Below the pieces are notes generated by a model that was given only the letters and a program-made list of their open reading frames with translations, ran no database searches and was not told where the DNA came from. The position numbers and the translations under genes are program-made. This document shows positions 34,232 to 42,288 of a DNA stretch of 64,000 nucleotides, piece by piece (the stretch's first letter is position 1; every line of letters begins with the position of its first letter). The stretch is from Betaproteobacteria bacterium LSUCC0117 (lineage in GTDB: Bacteria; Pseudomonadota; Gammaproteobacteria; Burkholderiales; Burkholderiaceae_C): the NCBI GenBank assembly GCA_030441535.1, contig JAUJFZ010000002.1, positions 1 to 64,000 on the forward strand, written 5' to 3'.

Positions 34232-35173
34232 CTAAGACGCGTGTTTGATTTCCAGCGCTTTGGCGTAGAGTTTGTTCTTGCTGTCACCCGTGATCTGACT
34301 GCACACTTGTGCCGCCGTTTTGACCGGTAGCTCCTTGAGCAACAGCGTCAATACCCGCACCCCTTCAGACGTTACGTCATCGTCAATCGCATTGGCCAAC
34401 GGTAACGGATGAATGCCCAGCACGTACTCGCCCCGTAAGCGGTTGTCATCAGCAGCCAGCCAACTGCTGAATGCCTCACAGGTTAAGGTGGCGATCGTTT
34501 CAAATTGTTTGGTCAATTCACGCCCCACTGTGATGTCGCGTGTACCCCAGGGCGCCAGTTCTTTTGCCAAAGCCATCAGACGGTGTGGGGCCTCCAGCAC
34601 AATCACGGCACGCGGCGATTGCGCAAGCGCTGCCAAGGCTGCCGCGCGCGCTTGGCCTTTTGATGGCAAAAATCCCGCAAAGGTAAAACCTTGCATATCA
34701 AAGTGTTCGGCACTCGCGTCAATCCCCATCGCACTGATCAGGGTGGTCACACTACTGGCGCCCGGAATCGGCATGACCCGCAAGCCCGCAGCTTGCGTAA
34801 GCGCGACCAATTTGGCGCCCGGATCGCTGACACCGGGTGTACCCGCATCGCTGACGTAAGCAACACGCTCGCCCGTTTGCAAGCGTCGCACGACGGCTTC
34901 ACTGGCCTCGCGCTCGTTATGTTGGTGCAGCGCGATCAGTGGCTTTTTGATGCCGTAGGCTGCTAGCAGGTGCTGCGTATGACGCGTATCCTCACAAGCT
35001 ACCGCATCCATTTGAGCCAGCGCGCACAATGCGCGCAAACTGATGTCAGCCAGATTGCCAATGGGCGTCGCGACCACAGTCAGCGTCGCCGCAGGGTAGT
35101 CTTGTCCCGATGCGGCTTCTTGTGAGGCGGAAAGTGCAGATGCAAATGGTGATGTCAAAACAAAATTACCCAT
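34232..35173 (-). CDS. rsmI: 16S rRNA 2'-O-ribose C1402 methyltransferase
   Basis: RsmI methylates C1402 of 16S rRNA in the decoding centre. The 313-residue form starts at ATG 35173 (MGNFVLTSPF). Family motifs are VVATPIGNLADISLRAL near the N-terminus, AYVSDAGTPGVSDPG, and the C-terminal helices ending in KELPVKTAAQVCSQI. A TTG-type extension upstream is less likely. The 5' end overlaps the start of yraN on the other strand, an unusually tight divergent pair. Confidence 0.93.
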   Translation of the reverse strand: MGNFVLTSPFASALSASQEAASGQDYPAATLTVVATPIGNLADISLRALCALAQMDAVACEDTRHTQHLLAAYGIKKPLIALHQHNEREASEAVVRRLQTGERVAYVSDAGTPGVSDPGAKLVALTQAAGLRVMPIPGASSVTTLISAMGIDASAEHFDMQGFTFAGFLPSKGQARAAALAALAQSPRAVIVLEAPHRLMALAKELAPWGTRDITVGRELTKQFETIATLTCEAFSSWLAADDNRLRGEYVLGIHPLPLANAIDDDVTSEGVRVLTLLLKELPVKTAAQVCSQITGDSKNKLYAKALEIKHAS

Positions 35174-35541
35174 CAATAACAGCCACCACAAAAGCGCGGG
35201 GTGACTTGGCTGAAACGCAGAGCCTGCAGCAGCTTACGGCGGCAGGCCTAACCTTGCTGAAGCGCAACTATCGGTCACCGGGGCGTGGGGGTGGCGAGAT
35301 AGACCTGATTATGCGCGAGCCGGATGGGACGGTGGTCTTTGTCGAGGTCCGCGCCCGGCAACAGTCAGCTTTCGGCGGTGCTGCCGCCAGTGTCGGCCGC
35401 CTAAAGCAACGTCGCATCATCTTTACTGCACGCCATTTTTTAAGCCGCCTCACGGTCTTGCCGCCCTGCCGGTTCGACGTCATGGCGCGAGAGGCCGATG
35501 CGTGGGTGTGGCTAAAGGGCGCCTTTGAAGTGGAGCGCTAG
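35152..35541 (+). CDS. yraN: YraN family nuclease-like protein
   Basis: A 129-residue protein with the restriction endonuclease-like core of the YraN/UPF0102 family: KARGDLAE near residue 14, GEIDLIMRE and FVEVRARQ. The acidic pair and the (Q/E)xK-like RAR are the usual signature. Its function is unresolved. Starts upstream of 35152 are in frame but lack support. It lies between rsmI and diaA in the yra cluster. Confidence 0.88.
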   Translation: MSKQNYPSITATTKARGDLAETQSLQQLTAAGLTLLKRNYRSPGRGGGEIDLIMREPDGTVVFVEVRARQQSAFGGAAASVGRLKQRRIIFTARHFLSRLTVLPPCRFDVMAREADAWVWLKGAFEVER

Positions 35542-35550
35542 AATGCCACC

Positions 35551-36120
35551 ATGCTCTCACAGCGTATACAACAACAGTTCATCGACAGCGCCGACTTTAA
35601 ATATCAATGCGCGGAAAGCCTAGCTGCGCCCATCGAGTCGGCCGTGCACGCCATTTTTGCCAGCTTCACCAACGGTGGCAAGTTGCTGATTGCTGGTGCG
35701 GGTGCAACGCAGCCCTTGGCTCAGTATGTGGGGCATTTGTTTTTGAGCCGCTTCGAACGCAATCGCCCGGAACTGGCTGCGATCACGCTGGGTTTGACGC
35801 TCACATCGGATACAGAAAGTCAGTCATTGGCGCGTGAGGTCAGGGCGCTCGGTGTGAGTGAGGACTTGCTGCTCGTGTTGAGCGTGCGGGGTGGTGAGTC
35901 TGCACTGAGTGCGGCTGTGGATGCCGCCCACGAGCGCGACATGACCGTGGTGGCTATGGTTGGTGGCGCCGATGGCGAGTTGCTGCAAACGTTGCACGAC
36001 ACTGATGTGGCGATCTGCATTCCCTCCGATGCGCTGGGGCGCGTGACCGAAATTCAGCAAATGGCGTTGCACTGCATCTGTGATGGCATTGATGTTCAAT
36101 TATTGGGTGAACAGCATTGA
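35551..36120 (+). CDS. SIS domain protein, DiaA/GmhA-like
   Basis: A 189-residue SIS-domain protein resembling DiaA, which binds DnaA and helps timely initiation, and phosphoheptose isomerase. Features are GGKLLIAGAGATQPLAQYV near residue 43, LSVRGGESALSAAVDAA and the later CIPSD. The Gly in GAGATQ differs from the GNGGS of true isomerases, favouring a DiaA-like role. It starts nine bases after yraN, in the same order as the E. coli yraN-diaA-dolP cluster. Confidence 0.85.
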   Translation: MLSQRIQQQFIDSADFKYQCAESLAAPIESAVHAIFASFTNGGKLLIAGAGATQPLAQYVGHLFLSRFERNRPELAAITLGLTLTSDTESQSLAREVRALGVSEDLLLVLSVRGGESALSAAVDAAHERDMTVVAMVGGADGELLQTLHDTDVAICIPSDALGRVTEIQQMALHCICDGIDVQLLGEQH

Positions 36121-36162
36121 TCGCGTTACACTTTGATTTTCAGTTTTAAGGAGTTCAACACA

Positions 36163-36825
36163 ATGGCCCTCTCAAAAAAGCAACCGCTTGCAACCCTTGG
36201 TTTGATGCACAAGGCGTTCTTAGCAGTTTGTCTGGTGGCCAGTTTGAGTGCATGCGCCCCTGTATTGATCAGCGGTGTCGCGGGCAGCGCCCTCGTGGTC
36301 AGCGATCGCCGCACCTCGGGTGCGCAACTCGAAGATGCCGCTATTACGGTGAAAGCGGCCAACGCAGCTAAAAGTATGCTGGGTGACCGTGGCAACGTGA
36401 GTGTCAGCAGTTACAACCGCCGCGTGTTGGTAACGGGTGAGGTCAACACCGAGGAAGAAAAGAAGAAAGTCATTTCAGCCATCAGCAAAGTTGAAAATGT
36501 GCAGTTGGTGGTCGATGAGTTGGCCGTCTACATTCCTTCCGCGTTGTCGACCCGCGCAAAAGACACCTTGACCACTACCCGTGTGAAGGCCAACTTGTCT
36601 TATGCGAAAGACCTTATGGCAGGTGCCTTCCGTGTGATTACCGAGCGCGGGACGGTCTATCTGATGGGCATTGTGACGCAGCGTGAAGCGGACCGTGCCA
36701 CTGATTTAGCCAGTCGCACGCCGGGTGTTTCGAAGGTTGTGCAAGTGTTGGAGGTGATCAGCGAAGCGGAGTTGCTGCGTTTGACCCCGCCGCCAAAAAC
36801 AGACAAGGCTGCTACGGCCAAGTAA
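36163..36825 (+). CDS. dolP: BON domain outer-membrane lipoprotein, DolP-like
   Basis: A 220-residue lipoprotein with a signal peptide ending in the lipobox LSAC (Cys31) and two BON domains, about residues 58-130 and 132-205. DolP of E. coli helps outer-membrane integrity. The ATG at 36163 has AAGGAG nine bases upstream and is preferred over an in-frame start at 36133. It closes the rsmI-yraN-diaA-dolP cluster before a bidirectional terminator. Confidence 0.9.
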   Translation: MALSKKQPLATLGLMHKAFLAVCLVASLSACAPVLISGVAGSALVVSDRRTSGAQLEDAAITVKAANAAKSMLGDRGNVSVSSYNRRVLVTGEVNTEEEKKKVISAISKVENVQLVVDELAVYIPSALSTRAKDTLTTTRVKANLSYAKDLMAGAFRVITERGTVYLMGIVTQREADRATDLASRTPGVSKVVQVLEVISEAELLRLTPPPKTDKAATAK

Positions 36826-36826
36826 C

Positions 36827-36853
36827 AAAAAAGGCGCCTGAGGCGCCTTTTTT
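36827..36853. terminator. Bidirectional terminator after dolP
   Basis: AAAAAAGGCGCC pairs with GGCGCCTTTTTT in a perfect 12-bp stem with a TGA loop. It is symmetrical, serving dolP and the convergent dehydrogenase gene. Confidence 0.94.
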
Positions 36854-36867
36854 ATAGTTGCATGCGC

Positions 36868-37797
36868 TCAGCGAATGCGCTTGATCAAGCTGGAGGTGTC
36901 CCAGCGGTTACCGCCCAGTTGTTGCACGTCAGCGTAGAACTGATCGACCAGTGCGGTGACGGGTAAGCGTGCGCCGTTGCGCTTAGCCTCGTCCATGACC
37001 AGCCCCAAGTCTTTACGCATCCAATCGACCGCAAAACCGAAGTCAAATTTGTCTTCAGCCATGGTGCGACCCCGGTTGTCCATCTGCCAGCTTTGCGCGG
37101 CGCCCTTGCCGATCACATCAATTACGGTGTTCATGTCCAGTCCCGCACGTTGACCGAAGGCTACCGCTTCGCTCAGGCCTTGCAACAGACCGGCGATTGC
37201 AATTTGGTTAACCATCTTGGTTAATTGCCCTGCACCGCTGTCGCCCATTAAGGTCACCGCTTTGGCGAAGCATGCAATAACCGGCTTTGCCTGATCAAAT
37301 ACCGCGGCATCCCCACCGCACATGACCGTGAGCGCACCGTTTTGCGCGCCAGCTTGCCCCCCAGAGACCGGCGCATCGATGAAGGCGATGCCCAATTGTT
37401 TCGCGGCTTGGTACAACTCACGCGCTACTTCCGCCGATGCGGTGGTGTGGTCAACAAAAATGCTCCCCGCCGCCATGCCCGCAAATGCGCCGTCTGCGCC
37501 CAAGCAGATGGCACGCAAGTCATCGTCGTTACCGACGCAAGCCATCACAATCTGCGCGCCCTGTGCCGCTTCACGCGGTGTATCGCCTGCGCTTAAGTGG
37601 CCCGCATCGCAGCCAGCCCCTTGTGCATCAGTCTGCCATGCAGCCGCTTTCGCCGCGGTGCGGTTAAAGACACTGACCTGGTGACCGGCTTTTACCAAGT
37701 GGCCCGCCATGGGGTAGCCCATCACGCCCAAGCCGAGAAAGGCAACCTTGGCTGGTGTTTCGACGGGGGCATAGGTGCGTTCGTTGATGAATGTCAT
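36868..37797 (-). CDS. Beta-hydroxyacid dehydrogenase (3-HIBDH/GarR-like)
   Basis: A 309-residue NAD(P)-dependent dehydrogenase of the 3-hydroxyisobutyrate/tartronate semialdehyde reductase family. The Rossmann motif is VAFLGLGVMGYPMAGHL, and NRT after the second strand suggests NADPH use. The substrate motif FIDAPVSGGQAGA and the catalytic Lys in GQLTKMVNQ are in place. Which acid it reduces cannot be said. The ATG at 37797 is chosen over a TTG five codons upstream. It diverges from yggS. Confidence 0.88.
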   Translation of the reverse strand: MTFINERTYAPVETPAKVAFLGLGVMGYPMAGHLVKAGHQVSVFNRTAAKAAAWQTDAQGAGCDAGHLSAGDTPREAAQGAQIVMACVGNDDDLRAICLGADGAFAGMAAGSIFVDHTTASAEVARELYQAAKQLGIAFIDAPVSGGQAGAQNGALTVMCGGDAAVFDQAKPVIACFAKAVTLMGDSGAGQLTKMVNQIAIAGLLQGLSEAVAFGQRAGLDMNTVIDVIGKGAAQSWQMDNRGRTMAEDKFDFGFAVDWMRKDLGLVMDEAKRNGARLPVTALVDQFYADVQQLGGNRWDTSSLIKRIR

Positions 37798-37847
37798 GCT
37801 GCTGATTCTCAAAAGTTGGATTTTCGAAGGGGTGAAACCGCCATTGT

Positions 37848-38594
37848 ATGACGCATACTAATGGCATGTCTGTTCTGCCGGTGTCATCCTCATCAACGGT
37901 TCCGAACCCCAGCGCGGGGCGGCTTCAAGCGGTTCGCGAGCGACTTGATGCAGCCTGTGCGGCTGCGCAGCGCCCCATCGAGTCCATCGCATTATTGGCG
38001 GTGTCCAAAACCTTTTCGGCTCAAGCGGTTGCCGATATGGTGTCCGCAGGACAGACCGCGTTTGGCGAAAACTACATTCAGGAGGGCGTCGATAAAATTG
38101 CCGACCTCGCAGCGCTTCGTGCGTCTGCTGGCTTGGTGTGGCACTGTATTGGCCCCATTCAGAGTAATAAAACACGCTTGGTCGCTGAACACTTTGATTG
38201 GGTGCAAAGCGTTGACCGTCTGAAGATAGCTGAGCGACTCAGCGCGCAGCGACCCACAAATCTGCCGCCTCTGCAGGTGTGTGTGCAGGTCAATGTGGAT
38301 GGTGGGGCAACGAAATCTGGCGTGCAGGTGTCTGAAGCGACAGCACTGGCGCAAGCCATCCACCAACTGCCCGGCCTGCAATTACGCGGACTGATGTGCA
38401 TCCCCGATCCTGTGGATACCTTTGCGGCGCAAGTCGCTATTTTTGGCCGTGCGCGTACCTTGTTTGACGCCTGGCGCGCGCAGGGCTTACCCGTAGACAC
38501 CTTGTCAATGGGTATGAGTAGCGACCTGGAAGCTGCGGTGGCAAGTGGCGCAACCATGGTTCGCGTAGGCACTGCGTTGTTTGGTGCGCGTTAA
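37848..38594 (+). CDS. yggS: YggS family pyridoxal-phosphate homeostasis protein
   Basis: A 248-residue PLP-binding protein (PROSC/YggS family) that buffers cellular pyridoxal phosphate. The PLP lysine is Lys54 in LLAVSKTFSAQ, with FGENYIQE and HCIGPIQSNK following, and SMGMSSDLEAAVASGATMVRVGTALFG at the end. An alternative start is ATG 37866. The 3' end overlaps that of convergent lrgB by four bases. Confidence 0.93.
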   Translation: MTHTNGMSVLPVSSSSTVPNPSAGRLQAVRERLDAACAAAQRPIESIALLAVSKTFSAQAVADMVSAGQTAFGENYIQEGVDKIADLAALRASAGLVWHCIGPIQSNKTRLVAEHFDWVQSVDRLKIAERLSAQRPTNLPPLQVCVQVNVDGGATKSGVQVSEATALAQAIHQLPGLQLRGLMCIPDPVDTFAAQVAIFGRARTLFDAWRAQGLPVDTLSMGMSSDLEAAVASGATMVRVGTALFGAR

Positions 38595-39319
38595 CCCAGC
38601 CAGCGCCAAATCAAAGGCAACAGCAGGGAGCCCAAAATCACCTGCAAACCCAAAGCCAATCCCGCAAAGGCGCCCGCGTCCGCGTTGACCTGATTGGCCC
38701 GCGCCGCGCCGATCCCGTGCGCTGCAGTACCGAGCGCAAAGCCCCGCGCCATCCAGCCCGCGCGGTCGAAACCCAATCCCATCGCGTCAAACAGGTAGCG
38801 GCCACTGAGTGCCCCCACCAGTCCTGTGAGCACCGCAAATACGGCGGCTAGCGCTGGGATACCGCCGATCTTCTCAGCCACACCCATGGCCACCGGCGCG
38901 GTGATGCTCTTGGGTACCAGCGATAACCAAACGTTGCTGGGCAAGTCCATCGCCCAGGCCAATACCACCGCACTGCCGGCAGCGGCAGCACCGCCGACCA
39001 GTGCGGCCACTAAAAAGCTCAGTCCATGCCGGCGCAAGTCATGGCGCCGCAACCAGATGGGCCACGCCATCGCGACCACAGCGGGCCCCAATAAAAAGTG
39101 AATGAACTGCGCGCCAGAAAAATAGGTGGGGTAGGCCACGCCGGTAACGAGCAAGCCCGCTGCGATCAACAAGACGGACCACAAGGTCGGGTTGGCCCAT
39201 GGCGCATGCTGCATACGGGCGTAGAACGCCTGCGCCAACACATACACCACGATCGTCGCCGTGAGGCCGAACAAGGGCGTGGATGAGAGGTAAACCCAAA
39301 GCTCGACGAAGTCGGTCAT
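38591..39319 (-). CDS. lrgB: LrgB family membrane protein
   Basis: A 242-residue LrgB/CidB-type membrane protein with about six to seven hydrophobic segments. VPKSITAPVAMGVAEKIGG is the family signature, followed by GTAAHGIGAARA near the end. LrgAB was named for murein hydrolase control, but related proteins transport pyruvate in Bacillus and glycolate/glycerate in plant plastids. The ATG at 39319 overlaps the lrgA stop (ATGA). It lies downstream of a GlcD-type oxidase, suggesting hydroxyacid transport. Confidence 0.9.
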   Translation of the reverse strand: MTDFVELWVYLSSTPLFGLTATIVVYVLAQAFYARMQHAPWANPTLWSVLLIAAGLLVTGVAYPTYFSGAQFIHFLLGPAVVAMAWPIWLRRHDLRRHGLSFLVAALVGGAAAAGSAVVLAWAMDLPSNVWLSLVPKSITAPVAMGVAEKIGGIPALAAVFAVLTGLVGALSGRYLFDAMGLGFDRAGWMARGFALGTAAHGIGAARANQVNADAGAFAGLALGLQVILGSLLLPLIWRWLG

Positions 39320-39669
39320 GGTGCCTCCGGCGGGACGCGGAGTAATCGGCGTAACGTCCACGCGGTCACCCATAAGCCCACCCAAGTTGACAGAATGATG
39401 ACCGCAGCGACGCGACCGCCGTAGGCGGCCAACAAGCCCAAATGAGTCATCACGCCGACGCCAACTGGCACGAATAACAACGACAGGTGCGCCAATAAAA
39501 AGTCAGCAGCGGCACCGACACAGCCATGGACGGCCGAGCTGCGTAACGCCAGCAATAGCAGCAGCAAGCCAATCACAGGGCCTGGGAACGGCAACGCGAA
39601 CGCGCGCGCTAACAACTCACCCGCCGCTTGCAAGGCCAGTAACCAGGCGATGCCTTGCAGGGGCTTCAT
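39316..39669 (-). CDS. lrgA: LrgA/CidA family membrane protein
   Basis: A 117-residue membrane protein with four hydrophobic helices, matching the holin-like LrgA/CidA family. PFPGPVIGLLLLLLAL is the characteristic motif, and the FVPVGVGVMTHLGLL segment follows. It lies 12 bases after the GlcD-type gene and overlaps lrgB by four bases, making a three-gene leftward unit. Confidence 0.9.
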   Translation of the reverse strand: MKPLQGIAWLLALQAAGELLARAFALPFPGPVIGLLLLLLALRSSAVHGCVGAAADFLLAHLSLLFVPVGVGVMTHLGLLAAYGGRVAAVIILSTWVGLWVTAWTLRRLLRVPPEAP

Positions 39670-39681
39670 GTGGTCCCGCGC

Positions 39682-41190
39682 TTAAAAACGTTCGAGCTCG
39701 GGGTGCGACAGCTGACCACCGCGTACCAGCATCTTGCCGTACTCGGCGCAGCGTTGGAGGGTCGGGATCACCTTTCCAGGGTTCAGGAGGCTCTTCGGGT
39801 CGAAGGCGGCTTTGACGGCGAACATCAGCGCGTTCTCTTCACCGCTGAATTGCACGCACATCGAATTCAACTTCTCGATACCCACGCCATGCTCACCTGT
39901 CACGGTACCTCCCATGGCAACGCTTGTTTCGAGAATGTCGGCACCAAATAGTTCACAACGGTGCAATTGGTCAGGGTCGTTTGCATCAAACAAAATCAGC
40001 GGGTGCAGGTTGCCGTCGCCCGCATGGAAGACGTTGGCGCAACGCAGATCGTACTTTTTCTCCATCTCGGCGATCGCCAACAAAATGTCGGCCAAGCGTT
40101 TACGGGGAATGGTTGAATCCATGCACATGTAGTCTGGGCTGATTCGTCCAGAGGCGGGGAATGCATTCTTACGACCGCTCCAGAAACGCAGGCGCTCAGC
40201 CTCGTTTTGGCTTACCGCGATCGCAGTGGCACCCGCAGCTTTGAGAACCGCGCTCATGCGGCCAATCTCCTCTTCGACTTCCTCTGGTGTGCCATCGCTC
40301 TCGCACAACAAAATAGCTTCGGCATTGAGATCGTAGCCCGCATGGACAAAGTCCTCGACCGCTGCAGTCATGGGTTTGTCCATCATTTCTAGACCCGCTG
40401 GGATGATGCCCGCCGCGATCACAGCGGCCACGGCATCGCCTGCCTTGCGGATGTCGTCGAAGCTGGCCATGATGCAACGGGCCAAGAGAGGCTTCGGCAC
40501 CAGCTTGACGGTGACCTCCGTGAGGACAGCAAGCATCCCTTCGCTGCCGACCAGCACGTTGAGCAAGTCATAGCCCGGCACATCCAAGGCATCGCTGCCA
40601 AAGGTGATGGGCTCGCCGGTGACGGTGAATCCGCGAACCTTTAGAACGTTATGCACGGTGAGGCCATATTTCAGGCAGTGCACTCCTCCGGAGTTTTCGG
40701 AAACGTTGCCGCCGATGGTGCAGGCGATTTGGCTCGATGGGTCGGGCGCGTAATACAGGCCGTAAGGAGCTGCCGCCTCGCTGATTGCCAAGTTTCGTAC
40801 GCCGGACTGCACGACTGCCGTGCGGCTGTTGGGGTCAATTCGTTGAATTTTGTTGAACTTTGCCAAGCTCAAAGTGACGCCCATTTTGTGGGGCAACGCG
40901 CCGCCCGACAGGCCTGTGCCAGCACCCCGAGCCACAACGGGTACGTCCAGCGCGTGGCAAATACGCAGCACCGCACTGACTTGAGCCTCCGTCTCGGGCA
41001 GCGCCACTACCATGGGGCGCTCTCGGTAGGCCGTCAGTCCATCGCATTCGTAGGGCGTCGTATCTTCGTTGTGCCAGAGCAGGGCGTGTGCGGGCAAGTG
41101 TTGGCTCAGGGCGTCCACCACTTGCTGTTGGCGCGCGCGGCGGTCGACGCCCGCGATCTGGGTGCTCTCGGAGGTATTTACGGCATTCAT
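39682..41190 (-). CDS. FAD-binding 2-hydroxyacid dehydrogenase, GlcD-like
   Basis: A 502-residue flavoprotein closely resembling the GlcD subunit of glycolate oxidase and D-lactate dehydrogenases. FAD-binding segments are RGAGTGLSGGALP, IGGNVSENSGGVHCLKYG and GSEGMLAVLTEV. The C-terminal half holds NVFHAGDGNLHPLILFD and GEHGVGIEK, with the likely catalytic and metal histidines. No glcE or glcF partner is in the window. The gene is followed immediately by lrgA and lrgB, possible transporters of its substrate or product. Confidence 0.9.
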   Translation of the reverse strand: MNAVNTSESTQIAGVDRRARQQQVVDALSQHLPAHALLWHNEDTTPYECDGLTAYRERPMVVALPETEAQVSAVLRICHALDVPVVARGAGTGLSGGALPHKMGVTLSLAKFNKIQRIDPNSRTAVVQSGVRNLAISEAAAPYGLYYAPDPSSQIACTIGGNVSENSGGVHCLKYGLTVHNVLKVRGFTVTGEPITFGSDALDVPGYDLLNVLVGSEGMLAVLTEVTVKLVPKPLLARCIMASFDDIRKAGDAVAAVIAAGIIPAGLEMMDKPMTAAVEDFVHAGYDLNAEAILLCESDGTPEEVEEEIGRMSAVLKAAGATAIAVSQNEAERLRFWSGRKNAFPASGRISPDYMCMDSTIPRKRLADILLAIAEMEKKYDLRCANVFHAGDGNLHPLILFDANDPDQLHRCELFGADILETSVAMGGTVTGEHGVGIEKLNSMCVQFSGEENALMFAVKAAFDPKSLLNPGKVIPTLQRCAEYGKMLVRGGQLSHPELERF

Positions 41191-41280
41191 GTGGCCAGTT
41201 TAGGCGATGCGACCGCCTTGCGCGTGAATAAAGTTTGGTGTCGACCTGAAGGGAATTTCAGCGACGAAACCCATCACACC

Positions 41281-42150
41281 CTACTTGACGACGCTTTTCA
41301 GCCAGTCGGCGAAGGTGGCACATTCCCAGCGATCCATGGCGCCCGTGCGCCAGCACAGGTAGTGGGCGTGGGGGCTGGGGACCTCCCGGGGGAACAGGCG
41401 CACCAGCGTGCCGTTTTCCACCCAGGGCGCCCCCAATTTTGGGCGAACCAAGGCGACGCCTAATGACTGTGCTGCCGCGTCACACATGAGGCCAATGTCG
41501 TTGAAGGATGACCCCTCATTGGGCTCGGGCCAGTCCAAGTCGTGGGCGGCAAACCAGGTGCGCCAGGGCTCCAACGGTGAGCGCAATAATTTGGTTCGTG
41601 CCAAGTCCTGAACCGTTTCAAAGGGGCCGTGTTCACGCACATAGGCTGGCGAGGCCATCACCACCACATCATCTTTCATGATGCACTCGTATTCGACGTC
41701 TGCGTAACGGCCGCTGCCAAACCGAATGGTGAGGTCCGCGTCTTCAGCCACGACATCCAGCAATGGGATAGAGACTTGCAGCGTGATATCGATCTCAGGA
41801 TAGGTCTCAATAAAATGCCGTAACTTGGGCATCAAAACTGATCGAGCGAAGGTGGGGGTGACGGCGAGCCTTAACTTCCGGCGACTGGTCTGTGAGGTTT
41901 GGGTTGGGAAGCGACCTAAACTTGCCAACCCCTCGCGCACGTGGGTGAGGTATTCGATACCTTCGACCGTGAGTGAAAAGTCGGCGCGCCCAAACAGTTT
42001 GACCCCAATGATTTGCTCCAGCTGTTTGACCCGGTGGCTCACGGCGCTCGGTGTGACAAAAAGCTCGTCAGCCGCTTGGGTGACGCTGCGCAGACGTGCC
42101 AGCGCTTCGAATGTCAGTAGGCATTGGACGGGCGGGATTCGAGCGGTCAT
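41281..42150 (-). CDS. LysR-type transcriptional regulator, GcvA-like
   Basis: A 289-residue LysR regulator. The N-terminal HTH is LLTFEALARLRSVTQAADELFVTPSAVSHRVKQLE, shown here only in part, and the rest is the co-inducer domain. Overall it resembles GcvA-like regulators. The gene is divergent from an omega-aminotransferase, with 138 bases between the starts containing paired GGCGCC-type inverted repeats, so it probably controls that gene. The inducer is unknown. Confidence 0.9.
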   Translation of the reverse strand: MTARIPPVQCLLTFEALARLRSVTQAADELFVTPSAVSHRVKQLEQIIGVKLFGRADFSLTVEGIEYLTHVREGLASLGRFPTQTSQTSRRKLRLAVTPTFARSVLMPKLRHFIETYPEIDITLQVSIPLLDVVAEDADLTIRFGSGRYADVEYECIMKDDVVVMASPAYVREHGPFETVQDLARTKLLRSPLEPWRTWFAAHDLDWPEPNEGSSFNDIGLMCDAAAQSLGVALVRPKLGAPWVENGTLVRLFPREVPSPHAHYLCWRTGAMDRWECATFADWLKSVVK

Positions 42151-42164
42151 TGATGCATTTCAGT

Positions 42165-42214
42165 GGCGCCAACTGGCGAGGCTCTATTTTGACTGATTCC
42201 AAGGCGTTGGCGCC
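42165..42214. promoter_or_regulatory. Paired inverted repeats in the LysR/aminotransferase intergenic region
   Basis: GGCGCCAA (42165-42172) and TTGGCGCC (42207-42214) form an inverted pair 34 bases apart; the first lies in a local palindrome CAGT-GGCGCC-AACTG. It sits just before the LysR start and is a candidate regulator site. Confidence 0.4.
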
Positions 42215-42288
42215 CCGCAGGGCACACCCTTGGTGACACAATAGCGTTTTTTAAGCCAAAAGAATACCCTCACAACAGGAGCACCCCC

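Noticed and set aside
40651..41463. Plus-strand open frame of 270 codons over the GlcD-like gene
   Set aside because: It is antisense to a gene with strong FAD-binding motifs; no family match and no plausible start signal.
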